DNA of 64,000 nucleotides from Elgaria multicarinata webbii. Lineage: Eukaryota; Chordata; Lepidosauria; Squamata; Anguidae. The position numbers were made by a program, and so were the translations under genes. Each line of letters starts with the position of its first letter. Position 1 is the first letter of the stretch. The notes below the pieces were generated by a model that had not been told where the DNA came from, made no database searches, and saw only the letters and a list, made by a program, of their open reading frames with translations. Shown piece after piece: positions 54,846 to 64,000 of the stretch. The stretch lies in the NCBI RefSeq assembly GCF_023053635.1, contig NC_086175.1, positions 122,896,740 to 122,960,739 on the forward strand, in the 5' to 3' direction.

Positions 54846-56150
54846 GTATCTCCTATGGACAGTATATTCATGTCCTGCTGCCACAGATTTAACTGTTCTT
54901 CACCCCTCTTTTGACCTAAGGACTGGCAATAGAGAACAGAGTGGGGAGTGATATGACACTAATTCAGGAGGCCATGTCTGGCCCAGGGGATGTTAGTGGC
55001 AGATGGGATTGGCACAGGAGCAGAAAAGGAAGTGACATGGCTTGCTCCTGTGTCTTTAGCAGCAGCCTGACCTGCAAAAATTAGCTGGCAAAGCTTTTCA
55101 CACCTCATTGTTTCTCTCAGCAAATGTTGAATCACCTATCCCACCCATTAGTCATTCTTTCTTCCTGTCCGGCTTGTTTGTTTTAAATGCCATCAACAAC
55201 ATGTGGTTACAAACCATGCTTTCTCTTCCAAGAATGGAGAAAATCCATGGTCTCACTGTTGTTTCTGTTTTTGTTTTTTTTAATGCTTGGGGAATTTGCC
55301 AGCTGTGATATAATGCTTTGTTTAAAATTACAGAGCATTGGAAATGGTATCCTTAGAAGTTCCTAATTGTCCATCTGATTCCGATGCCACTTTCAATGTA
55401 TCTAGTACGTATTTTACAGGCACTGCACATAGATCTGTATGCACAGGGTATTTGTTCTCGGAATACAATTAAATTTTATGTCATGTCAGGCGATAATTTT
55501 CAACAAGCCTCTCCGTGGCTGACAGATAGACAAGTCACTTGGGCACAAAACACGGCAGGACTCATGAATAGACATAAGCTTGTGGGAAGACAACCCTGCT
55601 GAGATTTTGGAACAAGGCGCCGCGTGTTTTCACAACCTTTTAACCTCCGGTGAAATCTTTTGACACCAAGCAATAAAACCAGGACGCCGCCTTGTAATCA
55701 ATCTTTGCCATGTTTCAGCTGATTCATCCTCTAGACTAAGTTCCCAATGAAGCCCAGAGGCATGTGGGAAGGAGCTAATAATTTAATGCGACAGGCCTGT
55801 ACAACTGGTGACCCAGCAAGCCAAACACAGCCCACCAGCCATGTGATGCCGCCTCCCAGGTGCCTGGTAACATGCAGGCTTTAGGCCGGCAGCAGAAGCA
55901 GGAGAGATGTCAACCCCCCTTGCTGGGCCTTCATTCATAGCACATGGCTGTGCTCAGCTTGATGACTCACAACATGCGTAGGCCAAAAGTGCAACGATCA
56001 CACGAAGGGACAGTTGTTCAGGCACACTGTCACAGGTAATCTTTGTGATGGCAGAGCCCATCAAGAGCCCCCAGTAGGCTTCGTTTGGTATTCCAATCCT
56101 GACTTGTGCAACTAAGTTGATGCTAGTTGAACTAACATTTAATTATACCT
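54846..56150. other. Repeat-poor intronic stretch, candidate conserved DNA
   Basis: No gene is visible. The part 55090-55760 has no recognised transposon and the AT-rich, complex look of candidate regulatory DNA. Near 55800, CTGGTGACCCAGCAAGCCAA resembles, inverted, a stretch at 6570-6610, so an old shared repeat lies there. Confidence 0.3.
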
Positions 56151-56265
56151 AGGGATGTCGGAGAAATCCAATCGGGGGTAAAGTTGCACTAGGCTCAGCT
56201 CCACCACCCCAGGACTTTGTTTTGGTTCCTGCTGCCCAGCCCAGCCCAATATGCAGGGAGTTGTA

Positions 56266-56390
56266 GGGCCATATCCCGGGGCAAGGGAGGGATCATCGCT
56301 CCCTGATCCTGGGATCCCCTATGTGTCATGTGAACGCATAGGGATGATCCCGGGGATCGCTCTGGGATAAAGCCCTGTCTAGCTATGACC
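56266..56390. mobile_element. Harbinger-like MITE
   Basis: GGGCCATATCCCGGGGCAAG and TGTCTAGCTATGACC are the ends. The core is CCTGGGATCCCCTATGTGTC and GAACGCATAGGGATGATCCC. Flanks TAG and TAA are close to a 3-bp duplication. Confidence 0.65.
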
Positions 56391-56395
56391 TAAGA

Positions 56396-56489
56396 CTAAT
56401 CTACCTCTCGGGTTGTTGTGAGTATAAAATGGAGAGGAGGAGGACTATGCAGGCTGCCTTGGATACCTTGCAAAGGTGGGGGGAAGCAG

Positions 56490-56531
<42 letters not shown>
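56396..56531 (+). mobile_element. tRNA-derived SINE 3' part with ATT repeat
   Basis: CTAATCTACCTCTCGGGTTG and TGTGAGTATAAAATGGAGAG match the SINE 3' half. It is followed by a 40-nt ATT repeat (56491-56530). Open frames of poly-Ile or poly-Tyr here are artefacts of the repeat. Confidence 0.6.
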
Positions 56532-56767
56532 GGATTCAATCCCGATTTAAGAGTGTGCAAATGGACTGGTGGAAGCAGTCTTCCCTGCTCCCTCCTCCCC
56601 ATGGTAGCTCCTCCAACTACATGAAAATGCTACACAGAGAGCCATGGGACCCTGCTGAATGGGATAAGCTGTGATGGAAGGGCAGAACCTTGAAAACTGA
56701 ACTTAGGTGAGAAGACCCCTTCAGCAAGGGAGACCCTAGATCCAACCTGACAACAATTCCCTCTAGT

Positions 56768-57335
56768 AAGAACGTAGGAAAAACCATGCTGGATCAGACC
56801 AAGGGTCCATCTCGTCCAGAGACAGTTTGATCAGCAAACTCCCTGTGGAAACCCTCCAAGAAGAACTTGAGTGAAATAGCACTCTTGCTTTTGTGTTCTT
56901 CAGCAACTGATGTATATAGGCTTACTGCTTCTGAGGTTGTGGGCTCTCCCACACTAGAGGCCTTCAAGAGGCAGCTGGACAACCATCTCTCAGGGATGCT
57001 TTAGGGTAGATTCCTGCATTGAGCAGGGGGTTGGACTCGATGGCCTTGTAGGCCCCTTCCAACTCTGCTATTCTATGATACTATGATTCTATGATTCTAT
57101 GATAATGGAGGTAGCGCATGGCTATCAGGTCTAGTAGCCATTGATAGCCTTTTCCTCCAAGAATATGTCTAAACCCCTTCTAAAGCTATCTAAATTGGTG
57201 GCCATCACTACACCTTGTGGAAGCAAATTCCATAGTTTAACTATGCATTGTAGGAAGGACTTCCTTTTAGCTGTCCTGAATCTTCCACCAATCAGCTTCA
57301 AGGCATTACCCGGATTCTTGTATTACAAGAGAGGG
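56768..57335 (-). mobile_element. CR1 LINE split by a second CR1
   Basis: The 3' side (56768-56937) begins AACGTAGGAAAAACCATGCT. The copy resumes at about 57102 with AATGGAGGTAGCGCATGGCT and runs to CCACCAATCAGCTTCAAGGC. The interruption lies between GCTTACTGCTTCTGA and TAATGGAGG. Confidence 0.85.
56938..57101 (+). mobile_element. CR1 LINE 3' end inserted in an opposite CR1
   Basis: GTTGTGGGCTCTCCCACACT through CTTGTAGGCCCCTTCCAACT ends in several ATTCTATG repeats (57069-57100), the hallmark CR1 terminus. It is younger than the copy it splits. Confidence 0.85.
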
Positions 57336-57349
57336 GGAGGGGAAAGGTG

Positions 57350-57800
57350 ATTTGCACAAATTCATGGCTGGGAACATTTATGGACATTATGATTTGTGCA
57401 AATTCACAGCCATAAATAGTGCAATTTGTGCAAAATTGCAGGTGTAAATGGTCCTTTACACCTGCATTTTTACACAAATTGTGCTATTTATGGCTGCAAT
57501 TTTATTTTGTTTTTAAAACAAAACGCTTTAAGTGCTCTTGAAAAATACAATGCTTTGGAAAAACGTGCAACGAACTATTGAAACCATTGAAAAATGCCAT
57601 GTAAAATAAACATTGTATTAAATGTCCATTTTGCATTTGCTAGAAATTGGCTATGATTTTGTACAAATTGTAATTTCCATAAATATTCCATCTGTGAATT
57701 TGTGCAAATCACAGTTTGTGGACAAAAAGACACGAGCTCACACCGGGCACCCACAGTTTGTCTGGTGGCTTGCCCCATTTGCACACCGGGGTCTGGCAAA
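57350..57800. repeat. TTTGCRCAAATT-array element with 41-nt-arm hairpin
   Basis: GATTTGCACAAATTCATGG, ATGATTTGTGCAAATTCACAG and GAATTTGTGCAAATCACAG are array units. At 57408-57448 and 57455-57495 lie inverted arms (AGCCATAAATAGTGCAATTT ... AAATTGTGCTATTTATGGCT) with a 6-nt loop and about four mismatches. Confidence 0.5.
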
Positions 57801-57917
57801 TGTCAGGAGTCTGGTGAGTTAAGCACGAATAGCACGTAGGGGAGTTCACCGAGCTCTAAATAGTGTCAGAAACAGTGTTGGCAGGAACATTATGGTGCTT
57901 CTACAGAAGTGGAATGT

Positions 57918-58562
57918 AGGATAAGAGCATGATCAATGGTTACTAGTCATGATAGCTTTAAATCCCTACATGGTTTCGGTCCAGGTTACCTGCAGGATCA
58001 CCTTCTTCCATACAATCCACCCTGCACACTCAGGTCCTCTGGGAAGAATGTACTCCAGTCAGCCAAAACTAGGCTGACAACCATTACCCAGAGGACCTTC
58101 TCTTCTGCCGCTCCTAGACTGTGGACCTGCTGGGAGAGATTTGCCAACTTAATAGTCTTTCTGAATTTAAAGAAAGCTGTAAAGACTTATCTCTTCCGGC
58201 AGGTCTACCCAGTCGAATTTTAAGATGTTTGGCTGTTGTTTTAATGATGTATTAGTTTTATATGTTTTTAATCAGTTTTATGTATTTTATAGTATTTTTG
58301 TATTCAATGTTGTTCCCTGCCTCGATCCAGAGGGAGAGGCAGGTAAGAAATATATTATTATTATTGTTGTTGTTGTTGTTGTACCTTCAGCATAAGAGGC
58401 TGTATGCCTCTGAATACCAATTGTTGGGGAACGTAGGTGTGAGGGTATTATTGCACTCATGTCCTCCTTGTGTGCTCCCCAGAGGCAACTGGTCACTGTA
58501 CGAACACAATGCCAGACTGGATAGTCCTTTGGCCTGATCCAGGATGGCTTTTCTTGTCTTCT
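57918..58562 (+). mobile_element. CR1 LINE 3' end split by L2
   Basis: GATCAATGGTTACTAGTCAT (57928-57947) is the CR1 segment after the ORF stop. It resumes at about 58381 with TCAGCATAAGAGGCTGTATG and ends GGCCTGATCCAGGATGGC, TTTTCTTGTCTTCTTA. Confidence 0.75.
57952..58380 (+). mobile_element. L2-clade LINE 3' end inserted in CR1
   Basis: The frame reads SFKSLHGFGPGYLQDHLLPY, then QRTFSSAAPRLWTCWERFAN and LKKAVKTYLFRQVYPVEF, an L2 reverse-transcriptase end. The 3' end CTCGATCCAGAGGGAGAGGC carries an ATT/GTT tail (58353-58381). This is a third L2-like subfamily. Confidence 0.8.
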
Positions 58563-59561
58563 TAATGGCACACCAAAGTACAAGGCTCCTGGTCCACGAG
58601 GTACAGAGTGTAGCTTGCCCATTCTTCCCACTCCGTGCTATGTCTGAGCTTGTGCAGAGCGTAAACTGCACAGTGCCTCCATGAAATGGCAGCTCAACTC
58701 CCAATATACGCAAGTGGCTTTAAGCAAGCCATTTCATCACCGTTCCTGCTCTGCAACATGGAGACCATAATACTACTGAGCCACGTTACTGGGCTGTTGT
58801 AAGGATTTGTAAGACAACGTATGTGCAATGCTCCAAATATCTGAGAAGTGTTTCATACTAAGCATTAAGAAATGTGGTTATCATAGTAGGTGCAGACACA
58901 GCCTACCAGCAAAAACTTGGAACACTGAACAGTTTTGCAGCAGGGTTCTTAGTATTGGGTTACTGGGGTTGTAGCAGGGGTTCAGGTTAATGTTATTGAT
59001 GGCTTCCTTCAAAGTGTCAAGCCAGAAAAGGAGACTGGGAATCCGATTCAGTTTTCTTCTTCTTTTCTTTTGCAACTTATATTCTATTTTTCCGGACAGG
59101 AAAACCAACTGCTGTCACGCTACAGAGTGGCATTCTGTCAGCGCTAATGTTGACTTGTGACAACCGGTATTTAAACTCTCTTGTATACTGTGCAGTAGTG
59201 TCAGCAAAGTTCCTGAATGGTTAAATCACTGTCATCTTACCGACTCTGGTTTCCACCACCACGGATGTTCTCCTCTAACTACAGTTCTCGGAATTGCCTG
59301 AGGGAGATGTAAACTCTTTTAGCCACCACAAATGGTAAGCCTCTACAGTTTTCTGGAGTGGTTTTAGAAAATTACTTGACAATGGTTTTAAGAAGCTGAA
59401 ATAGCACAGAGTGTCTGGAGGAAGTCAGGAGATGGTATCAAATGGTATCATTCTTACCAACGTTGTTGGACAAGCCATTGCGTTGCACAAGGCATGGCAA
59501 AAACTGTTCTGCAAATCTTTGGACAAGGCATGGCACGACTCATTATGACTTTGTTAGACTA
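58563..59561. other. Unassigned intronic DNA
   Basis: No recognised repeat or coding signal, apart from a local duplication of GATGGTATCAAATGGTATCA at 59431-59450 and repeated GACAAGGCATGGCA-like words near 59470-59535. Confidence 0.3.
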
Positions 59562-59996
59562 GGGCCTTAGCTAGACCTACCTGTTATCCTGCGACGGAGG
59601 AGGGAAGATCTCGTGTTGTGTTTAATGCAAGATCCCTCCTCTGTTTACACGTGATGTGCGGCGACCTCAGAAGGAGAGGCATTGAGCCCGCCATTTTTTA
59701 TTTTTTAAAGGGCCAGCAGCACACGAACGCTCATGCACAAAAGGTAAGCATTTTTTAATTTTTATTTTAATTTCCCTGCTCCCCCCACCCTACCCCCAAT
59801 GGGCGCAGCGCTCCTCAGGAGCACTGTGCCCTGTGCACGGTTCCCGGCTCTTTGCGAGGAATTGCGTGGAGCTGTGTCGACACATGGCACCTGGCCACAT
59901 GTTCCGCGGTCTCGGGCTCAGCCCGGGACTGCGGAAAAACCGGGGCCAAAGGCGAGGGTGAGATCCCGGGGCAAGGGAGGGATCATGGAGAGGGGT
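59562..59996. mobile_element. Harbinger-like element, right end missing
   Basis: GGGCCTTAGCTAGACCTACC is a clear left terminus. The body matches 4144-4632 (GCCCGCCATTTTTTATTTTT, AATGGGCGCAGCGCTCCTCA). It stops at GGGATCATGGAGAGG and runs into a short LINE tail and an ATT repeat. Confidence 0.65.
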
Positions 59997-60005
59997 AAGA
60001 AATAA

Positions 60006-60007
<2 letters not shown>

Positions 60008-60050
<43 letters not shown>

Positions 60051-60061
60051 AATAATAATAT
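60008..60061. repeat. ATT/AAT microsatellite
   Basis: About 54 nt of ATT then AAT units follow a GGTAAGAAATAAATT tail that matches the L2-like terminus at 58343. It is probably an expanded LINE tail. Confidence 0.8.
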
Positions 60062-60833
60062 TAAAGTCCATCAATCTGCCACTGACAGACAATATACATT
60101 GTGCCTAAATAACACATCTGTTAAGGCGCAGCCCTTCACAGCTGTAATTTCCTAGCATTTGGGCACTTGAGTGAACACGGAAGGCAGTCAACATGATAAC
60201 TGAAAGGGCTTTTGTTTATTGGATTTTCTTCTGGGGATGTGTAAAATAACTACTTTGTGAGTGTTAACCTGATCAGTAAGGGGTGGTAGGAAAGGAAATC
60301 TGCTCTTCCTGTGCTTCTTGTGCTTGGGGCATCTGGTTGGGGTATCTATACTTCAGAACAACTTCATTAAAGTCAATGGGATTAGTTCAGGTGACTTGAA
60401 ACCGAAACTTTATGGATTATGATCTAAAGATCTGGACTGAAGCTCCTACATTCTTGGATGTTCTCCAAGCCGAAATAAAGTTCCGAACCTCTAGAGATGC
60501 CCGAGCCCTTGCTTTCCTGTCTTTCGGCCTATTTTGGGTTTTGATAACTCAGTTTGCTAATCAAGGTAAACTAGGTAAAACTGCTGAACAGCTGGCAAGC
60601 ATGAATAGCAAATATCTATGGCATCTGCCAGTGGGAATAGTATTCCTAGTAAAATACATATTTCAAAAATATGCTATCCTTCTTTCTGCTCAGTCTCTCT
60701 AGGGCTCTAACCAAATCTGGCCAATGTTTACGTGGCTTTTGTGTATTCCCTCCAGTGTTATCTCTTCCCAGGGTAAAGATGTAGATTTTAGAAAAGCACC
60801 CCTTGGAAACTGAAGTATATAGATCGTCCTCCC
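60062..60833. other. Unassigned intronic DNA
   Basis: No exon or recognised transposon. A 96-codon plus-strand frame at 60412-60702 has no recognisable motif. Confidence 0.3.
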
Positions 60834-60962
60834 CCAACCTGGTGCCCTCCAGATCTGATGCACTACAAGTGCAAATTTCGCCAGTTAGCCATGCTGGCCA
60901 AGGGTCCTTGGGAATTGCAGTCCAACACTTCCACAGGTCACCAGTTTGGGGAGGGGGATGTA
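60834..60962. mobile_element. Palindromic MITE (CCTCCAGATGTTT family)
   Basis: CCCAACCTGGTGCCCTCCAG is mirrored by CACAGGTCACCAGTTTGGGG. GCCATGCTGGCCAAGGGTCC lies in the middle. Confidence 0.7.
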
Positions 60963-61077
60963 GATGGTGCCCCAAATGGCTAGAAAGCACAAAATCAGTA
61001 GCGCATGCAATGGTAGATCATGCCCTCATCAAAATGGTACAAGTGTTACAGATGACATTTGCGAGGCAGAGAATTAA

Positions 61078-61394
61078 GACTGAGGGATCAGACCGAGGGT
61101 CCATCTAGTCCAGCACTCTGTTCACACAGTGGCCAACCAGCTATTTGACCAGGGACCAACAAAGCAAGTCATGGTGTAACAGCACCCTCCCACCCACGTT
61201 CCCTAGCTACTGGTGCACGCAGGCTTACTGCCTCGGATACTGGAGGTAGCACCTAGCCATCAGGACTAGTAGCCATTGATAGCCTTCTCCTCCAGGAATT
61301 TATCCAACCCCCTTTTAAAGCCATCCAAATTGGTGGCCATCACCACATCCTGTGGTAGTGAATTCCATAGTTTAACTATGCGCTGTGTGGTGTA
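61078..61394 (-). mobile_element. CR1 LINE 3' end
   Basis: GAGGGATCAGACCGAGGGTC, then TCCAGCACTCTGTTCACACA, through ATCCTGTGGTAGTGAATTCC to AACTATGCGCTGTGTGG. It is the copy nearest to the 5'-most FAT3 exon, about 580 nt from its donor. Confidence 0.85.
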
Positions 61395-61972
61395 CTTCCT
61401 TAAATGAAAGAAAATACTACATCTTTAAAGCCTTTTAGCACAGCCTGAAAAAGGTCAAGTGCCCTCGTTTGCTCCCAATTACTTAATGAAATACTTTCTT
61501 GGTTTCCATTACTCCAGCAAAAAGAGAGACAGAGACACAGAGAGAGAAATGAGACAAGGCCTTTTTAACTTTATCACTCGGGTCAAATGTCACCTTCAGT
61601 TGAAAAATACTGGACACAGTCCGGAGCTGTTCTTACAAAGCCACCGTTTTCATTGCCCGAAAGATCTGGCTGGGGAAAATCATATAAACGTCTCCATGGC
61701 ACGGGGTTTATTGACCCTGTCGACTGGACTGTCTCTGGAAAGTTTGGCCAGCTTTGTCCCGAAGGGTCAAAGTTCAGCAACTTCACCATCTGACATCAAT
61801 AAACATCAACTATTCCTGCTGAGCAGGCGAAATCAATTCCACATTTCCCAAAAGCTCTTTTCACTCATCGAAATGAACTGCCTGTGCTGATTGGTGTCAG
61901 AGAAGTTAAAGCTACGTTTTAATACAGGGACTGGAGGGAAATGGATCGGTGGCGGGGTGAGGGGACACTCAC
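61395..61972. other. FAT3: FAT3 intron beside the cadherin-domain exon donor
   Basis: No recognised repeat. A GA-rich stretch lies at 61519-61558. The open frames here are short read-throughs. Confidence 0.4.
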
Positions 61973-62771
61973 CGTTGCAAGAGCACCGTACGTTCCGGTA
62001 GAATCGGGGACACACGAAACTAATCCGCGCCGTGCTGTAGGTCATCAGGGAATGGGAATCGATGGAGAGGCTTTGCTCGCAGTGCTGTTCCTGACAATCC
62101 AGTCCCGAGCAATTCTTCTCCAGAATAGCCGAGATGCGAATCACGTTTTCCAAGTGTCGCCTTGCGTTGGTGAGCTTCTGAATCAGGTAGGCAGGCTTGT
62201 AGAAGCCCCCGGTGTGCATTTGAACCGCAAACAGCATGTCGAGCTGATTGGTGCCTGCCACGGGCTGAATACTGATGATGTGCATGCTGTCTTGCTTCTG
62301 GGTGAGGACGGCGTTGCGCAGGGTGCGCCTAAACCCGTGCATGTGGAGCCCTACGAAATCCTCTGGGGACACGTTCTCAAAACGAATGGTGACCGTGTTC
62401 TGCAGCATCTCCTGCATCAGCTGCTCGACGTGGACCGTCACGTCCATGGGTACCTGAAACCGCCCATCGCTGACCGACACGTTCAGGATGTACTTCCCGC
62501 TATCCAACCCCCCGAGGGCAATGATCTTTCCGTCATGGTTGTTGACCTTGAACAAACTTTTCTGCTCCGATTTCAGCCCGTACGTGAGGACGTCGTACAC
62601 GTCTTGGTCCGTTGCGTGGATCTTCCCGATAACGCCACCCGGAAAGTCATCTTCTATGGTGACGATAAAGATTTCCAGAGGAATGGCTGTCGGCTTGTGG
62701 ATGCTTTCTTCAATGACTCGGATCTGGATGAAAGTGCGGGATACCTGCTGAGGCTTCCCAGAATCCTTTGC
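61973..62771 (-). CDS. FAT3: FAT3 exon: last cadherin segment and membrane-proximal domain
   Basis: This 799-nt exon is the most 5' part of FAT3 in the window. Translation starts A-K-D-S-G-K-P-Q-Q, the usual end of a cadherin-repeat strand, and runs through the last cadherin-like segment ([35 protein letters not shown]). It continues through the conserved stretch [18 protein letters not shown] to the Cys-rich [10 protein letters not shown] and a junction at RCSCNG. The acceptor is an AG after AAATT; the donor is GTGAGT. It starts in phase 0 and ends after the first base of a Gly codon, which the next exon completes. FAT3 is a type I transmembrane atypical cadherin acting at neuronal cell surfaces in planar organisation. 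Paralogue FAT1 diverges strongly here and in the tail, so the call is FAT3. Confidence 0.96.
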
Positions 62772-63642
62772 CTAATTTGATATATAGCAAAAGTCAAAAT
62801 AGAAATGAAAACAGAACAACCCAAGCAGAAAATGCTGAAGAAGCAAGCCATTTAGACTATCAAACAGCTTGCCTCTTTCTTCAGCAGGAGAAGTAGCTGT
62901 GGTGGAACCATCTAAGAAAACCCTGTCCCTGGGCAAGGGTTGCCTTGCATCCCTTTCTCTCGATTTTGGCATCAAGGAGACAAAGTGATTGCACAGCCTC
63001 AATAGTGCCATGTACTGCGGGATTCTGTTTCGAGTGAGGTGGCTGTTGTTGAATTCAGGGGAACCTCAGCTTCTCTTGCTCACTCCTTAATTAGCAGATG
63101 TGCAAAGCCCCAAGTCTGAGAACAGCCAGCGTCACAAGACAATGCAACTGTGCTAGCTATCAGATGGCCTGGAGTGATTTGGACAGTAGCAAGTAGCCAG
63201 TCCACCCCCACCCCACTCCTTTAATACTTCTGCAAGGGTAAACCTTGTCTGGATTACCATCCGCTCAAGTGTGCAAGGCTTGATACAGCCATAGAGAGTG
63301 ATTTCATTGCCTTGAGCGATCTCTGTGTCTGTTAGACATTTGGATCATGAACGGTAGCAAAATTCACCTTCCTTTTGGCAGCAGGATTTCGTTTTTGCCT
63401 ACCCAATAAAACAGTGTCTTTCTCTACATGCGGTTTTTTTTTTTAAAAAAAAAAAAATTACATCATTAACGTTATCGTGTTAAACGCCTCAAATTCCATT
63501 TCATCGCAGTAACTCTGAAAGGTAGCCGGTGATCTATTTATCTCCATAGAATTCAGAGCAGGTGTTAAAATGCACCATTTTATGAGCAGTAAAAGAGAAT
63601 GCAATTAAAAAGATTACATGTAGGCAATCGTAGGCATGAGAG
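62772..63642. other. FAT3: FAT3 intron, upstream part
   Basis: No further FAT3 exon is recognised upstream of 62771 within the window. T/A runs lie at 63434-63461. A 65-codon frame across the acceptor is in another frame and is rejected. Confidence 0.45.
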
Positions 63643-63685
63643 GACAGTATTGTTGCAAAATCGGAGATTTTGCAACAATACTGTC
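63643..63685. repeat. Perfect 20-bp foldback beside a truncated SINE
   Basis: GACAGTATTGTTGCAAAATC (63643-63662), the spacer GGA, then its exact reverse complement (63666-63685). The right arm touches the broken 5' end of a SINE. Confidence 0.85.
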
Positions 63686-63686
63686 G

Positions 63687-63838
63687 GTTCTAGTCCCCAC
63701 TTGGCCATGAAGCTCACTGGGTGACTTTGGGCCAGTCCTGGACTCTCAACCTAACCTACCTCACAGGGCTGTAGAGGAGGAGGACCATAGGCTCTTTGGA
63801 GGAATATTAAAATGTAACAAATAAATAAAATAAATAGA
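63687..63838 (+). mobile_element. tRNA-derived SINE, 5'-truncated
   Basis: GTTCTAGTCCCCACTTGGCC, ACTGGGTGACTTTGGGCCAG and CCTAACCTACCTCACAGGGC match the SINE from box B onward, with an AATAAATAAAATAAATAG tail. Confidence 0.8.
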
Positions 63839-63852
63839 TGGTCAATCACGAG

Positions 63853-64000
63853 GACACTAGGGATAGGCACATTCACTGGAGCCTGCCTCAAATGCTGCTT
63901 GCCGGCTATCTGACCCTGTTCTGCACATTGTACGAGCCAGCGGACAGCCTGCAGACGCCCAGTGAGTGGTGTCCCCCCATTTTGCATAAGAATGGCATCT
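63853..64000. repeat. TAGGGATG-type element, left end, runs off the window
   Basis: ACTAGGGATAGGCACATTCA followed by a GC-rich part ending CCATTTTGCATAAGAATGG resembles the starts at 38544 and 39413. Confidence 0.35.

Noticed and set aside
56396-56624. Frames encoding poly-Ile, poly-Tyr or poly-Asn (also at 20927 and 59790)
   Set aside because: They are translations of ATT/AAT microsatellites.
61941-62780. 279-codon plus-strand open frame
   Set aside because: It is antisense to the FAT3 cadherin-domain exon, whose splice sites, phase and protein family match all fit. The plus-strand product shows no known motif.
1-64000. CRISPR array, operon, phage or other prokaryotic system
   Set aside because: The window is intron-rich vertebrate DNA. 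Repeats are interspersed transposons and microsatellites, with no regular spacer pattern.

Overview
The window is vertebrate nuclear DNA, most likely from a squamate reptile. The evidence is the mix of interspersed repeats: many CR1 LINE 3' ends, L2-clade LINE 3' ends, two tRNA-derived SINE families, a BovB/Sauria-SINE-type tail, and many short inverted-repeat DNA elements. No bacterial features are present. The only gene I can support is the 3' end of FAT3, the giant atypical protocadherin, on the minus strand.

FAT3 layout, in transcription order (right to left): exon 62771-61973 (end of the cadherin array and membrane-proximal domain), 48820-48686 (EGF-like 1), 46672-46515 and 32922-32454 (laminin G, then start of EGF-like 2), 25142-24989 (EGF-like 2/3), 22346-21694 (EGF-like 4, transmembrane helix, proximal cytoplasmic tail), 20705-20592 (cytoplasmic), two small optional cytoplasmic exons 18147-18088 (60 nt) and 13126-13091 (36 nt), and terminal exon 12400-11775 with the stop codon. 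The junction phases agree throughout. The constitutive exons sum to 3108 nt, giving 1035 residues plus a stop; the optional pair adds 32 residues in frame. A long 3' UTR follows, probably reaching to about 5.4 kb. The rest of this very large gene lies beyond the right edge.

The introns (up to 13 kb) and the region left of the gene are filled with repeats. About seventeen CR1 pieces, seven L2 pieces, eleven SINE pieces and several non-autonomous DNA-transposon families occur, often nested. Three hAT-type elements share one terminal repeat, and two have perfect 8-bp target duplications. At least nine copies belong to a PIF/Harbinger-like family with 3-bp duplications. Another family begins TAGGGATG, and some copies carry internal arrays of TTTGCRCAAATT motifs. 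A palindromic Penelope-like remnant at 24311-24939 retains a degenerate hammerhead-ribozyme core and contains a CR1 insertion. Two related LTR-like segments at 40.4-42.5 kb are treated as fossils.

No previously undescribed gene system was found. The most interesting points are the paired optional FAT3 exons, the hammerhead-like Penelope remnant, the TTTGCRCAAATT-array family, and the several nested insertions whose order can be read from interrupted copies. Introns also hold several repeat-free AT-rich stretches that could be conserved regulatory DNA. That is inference only.
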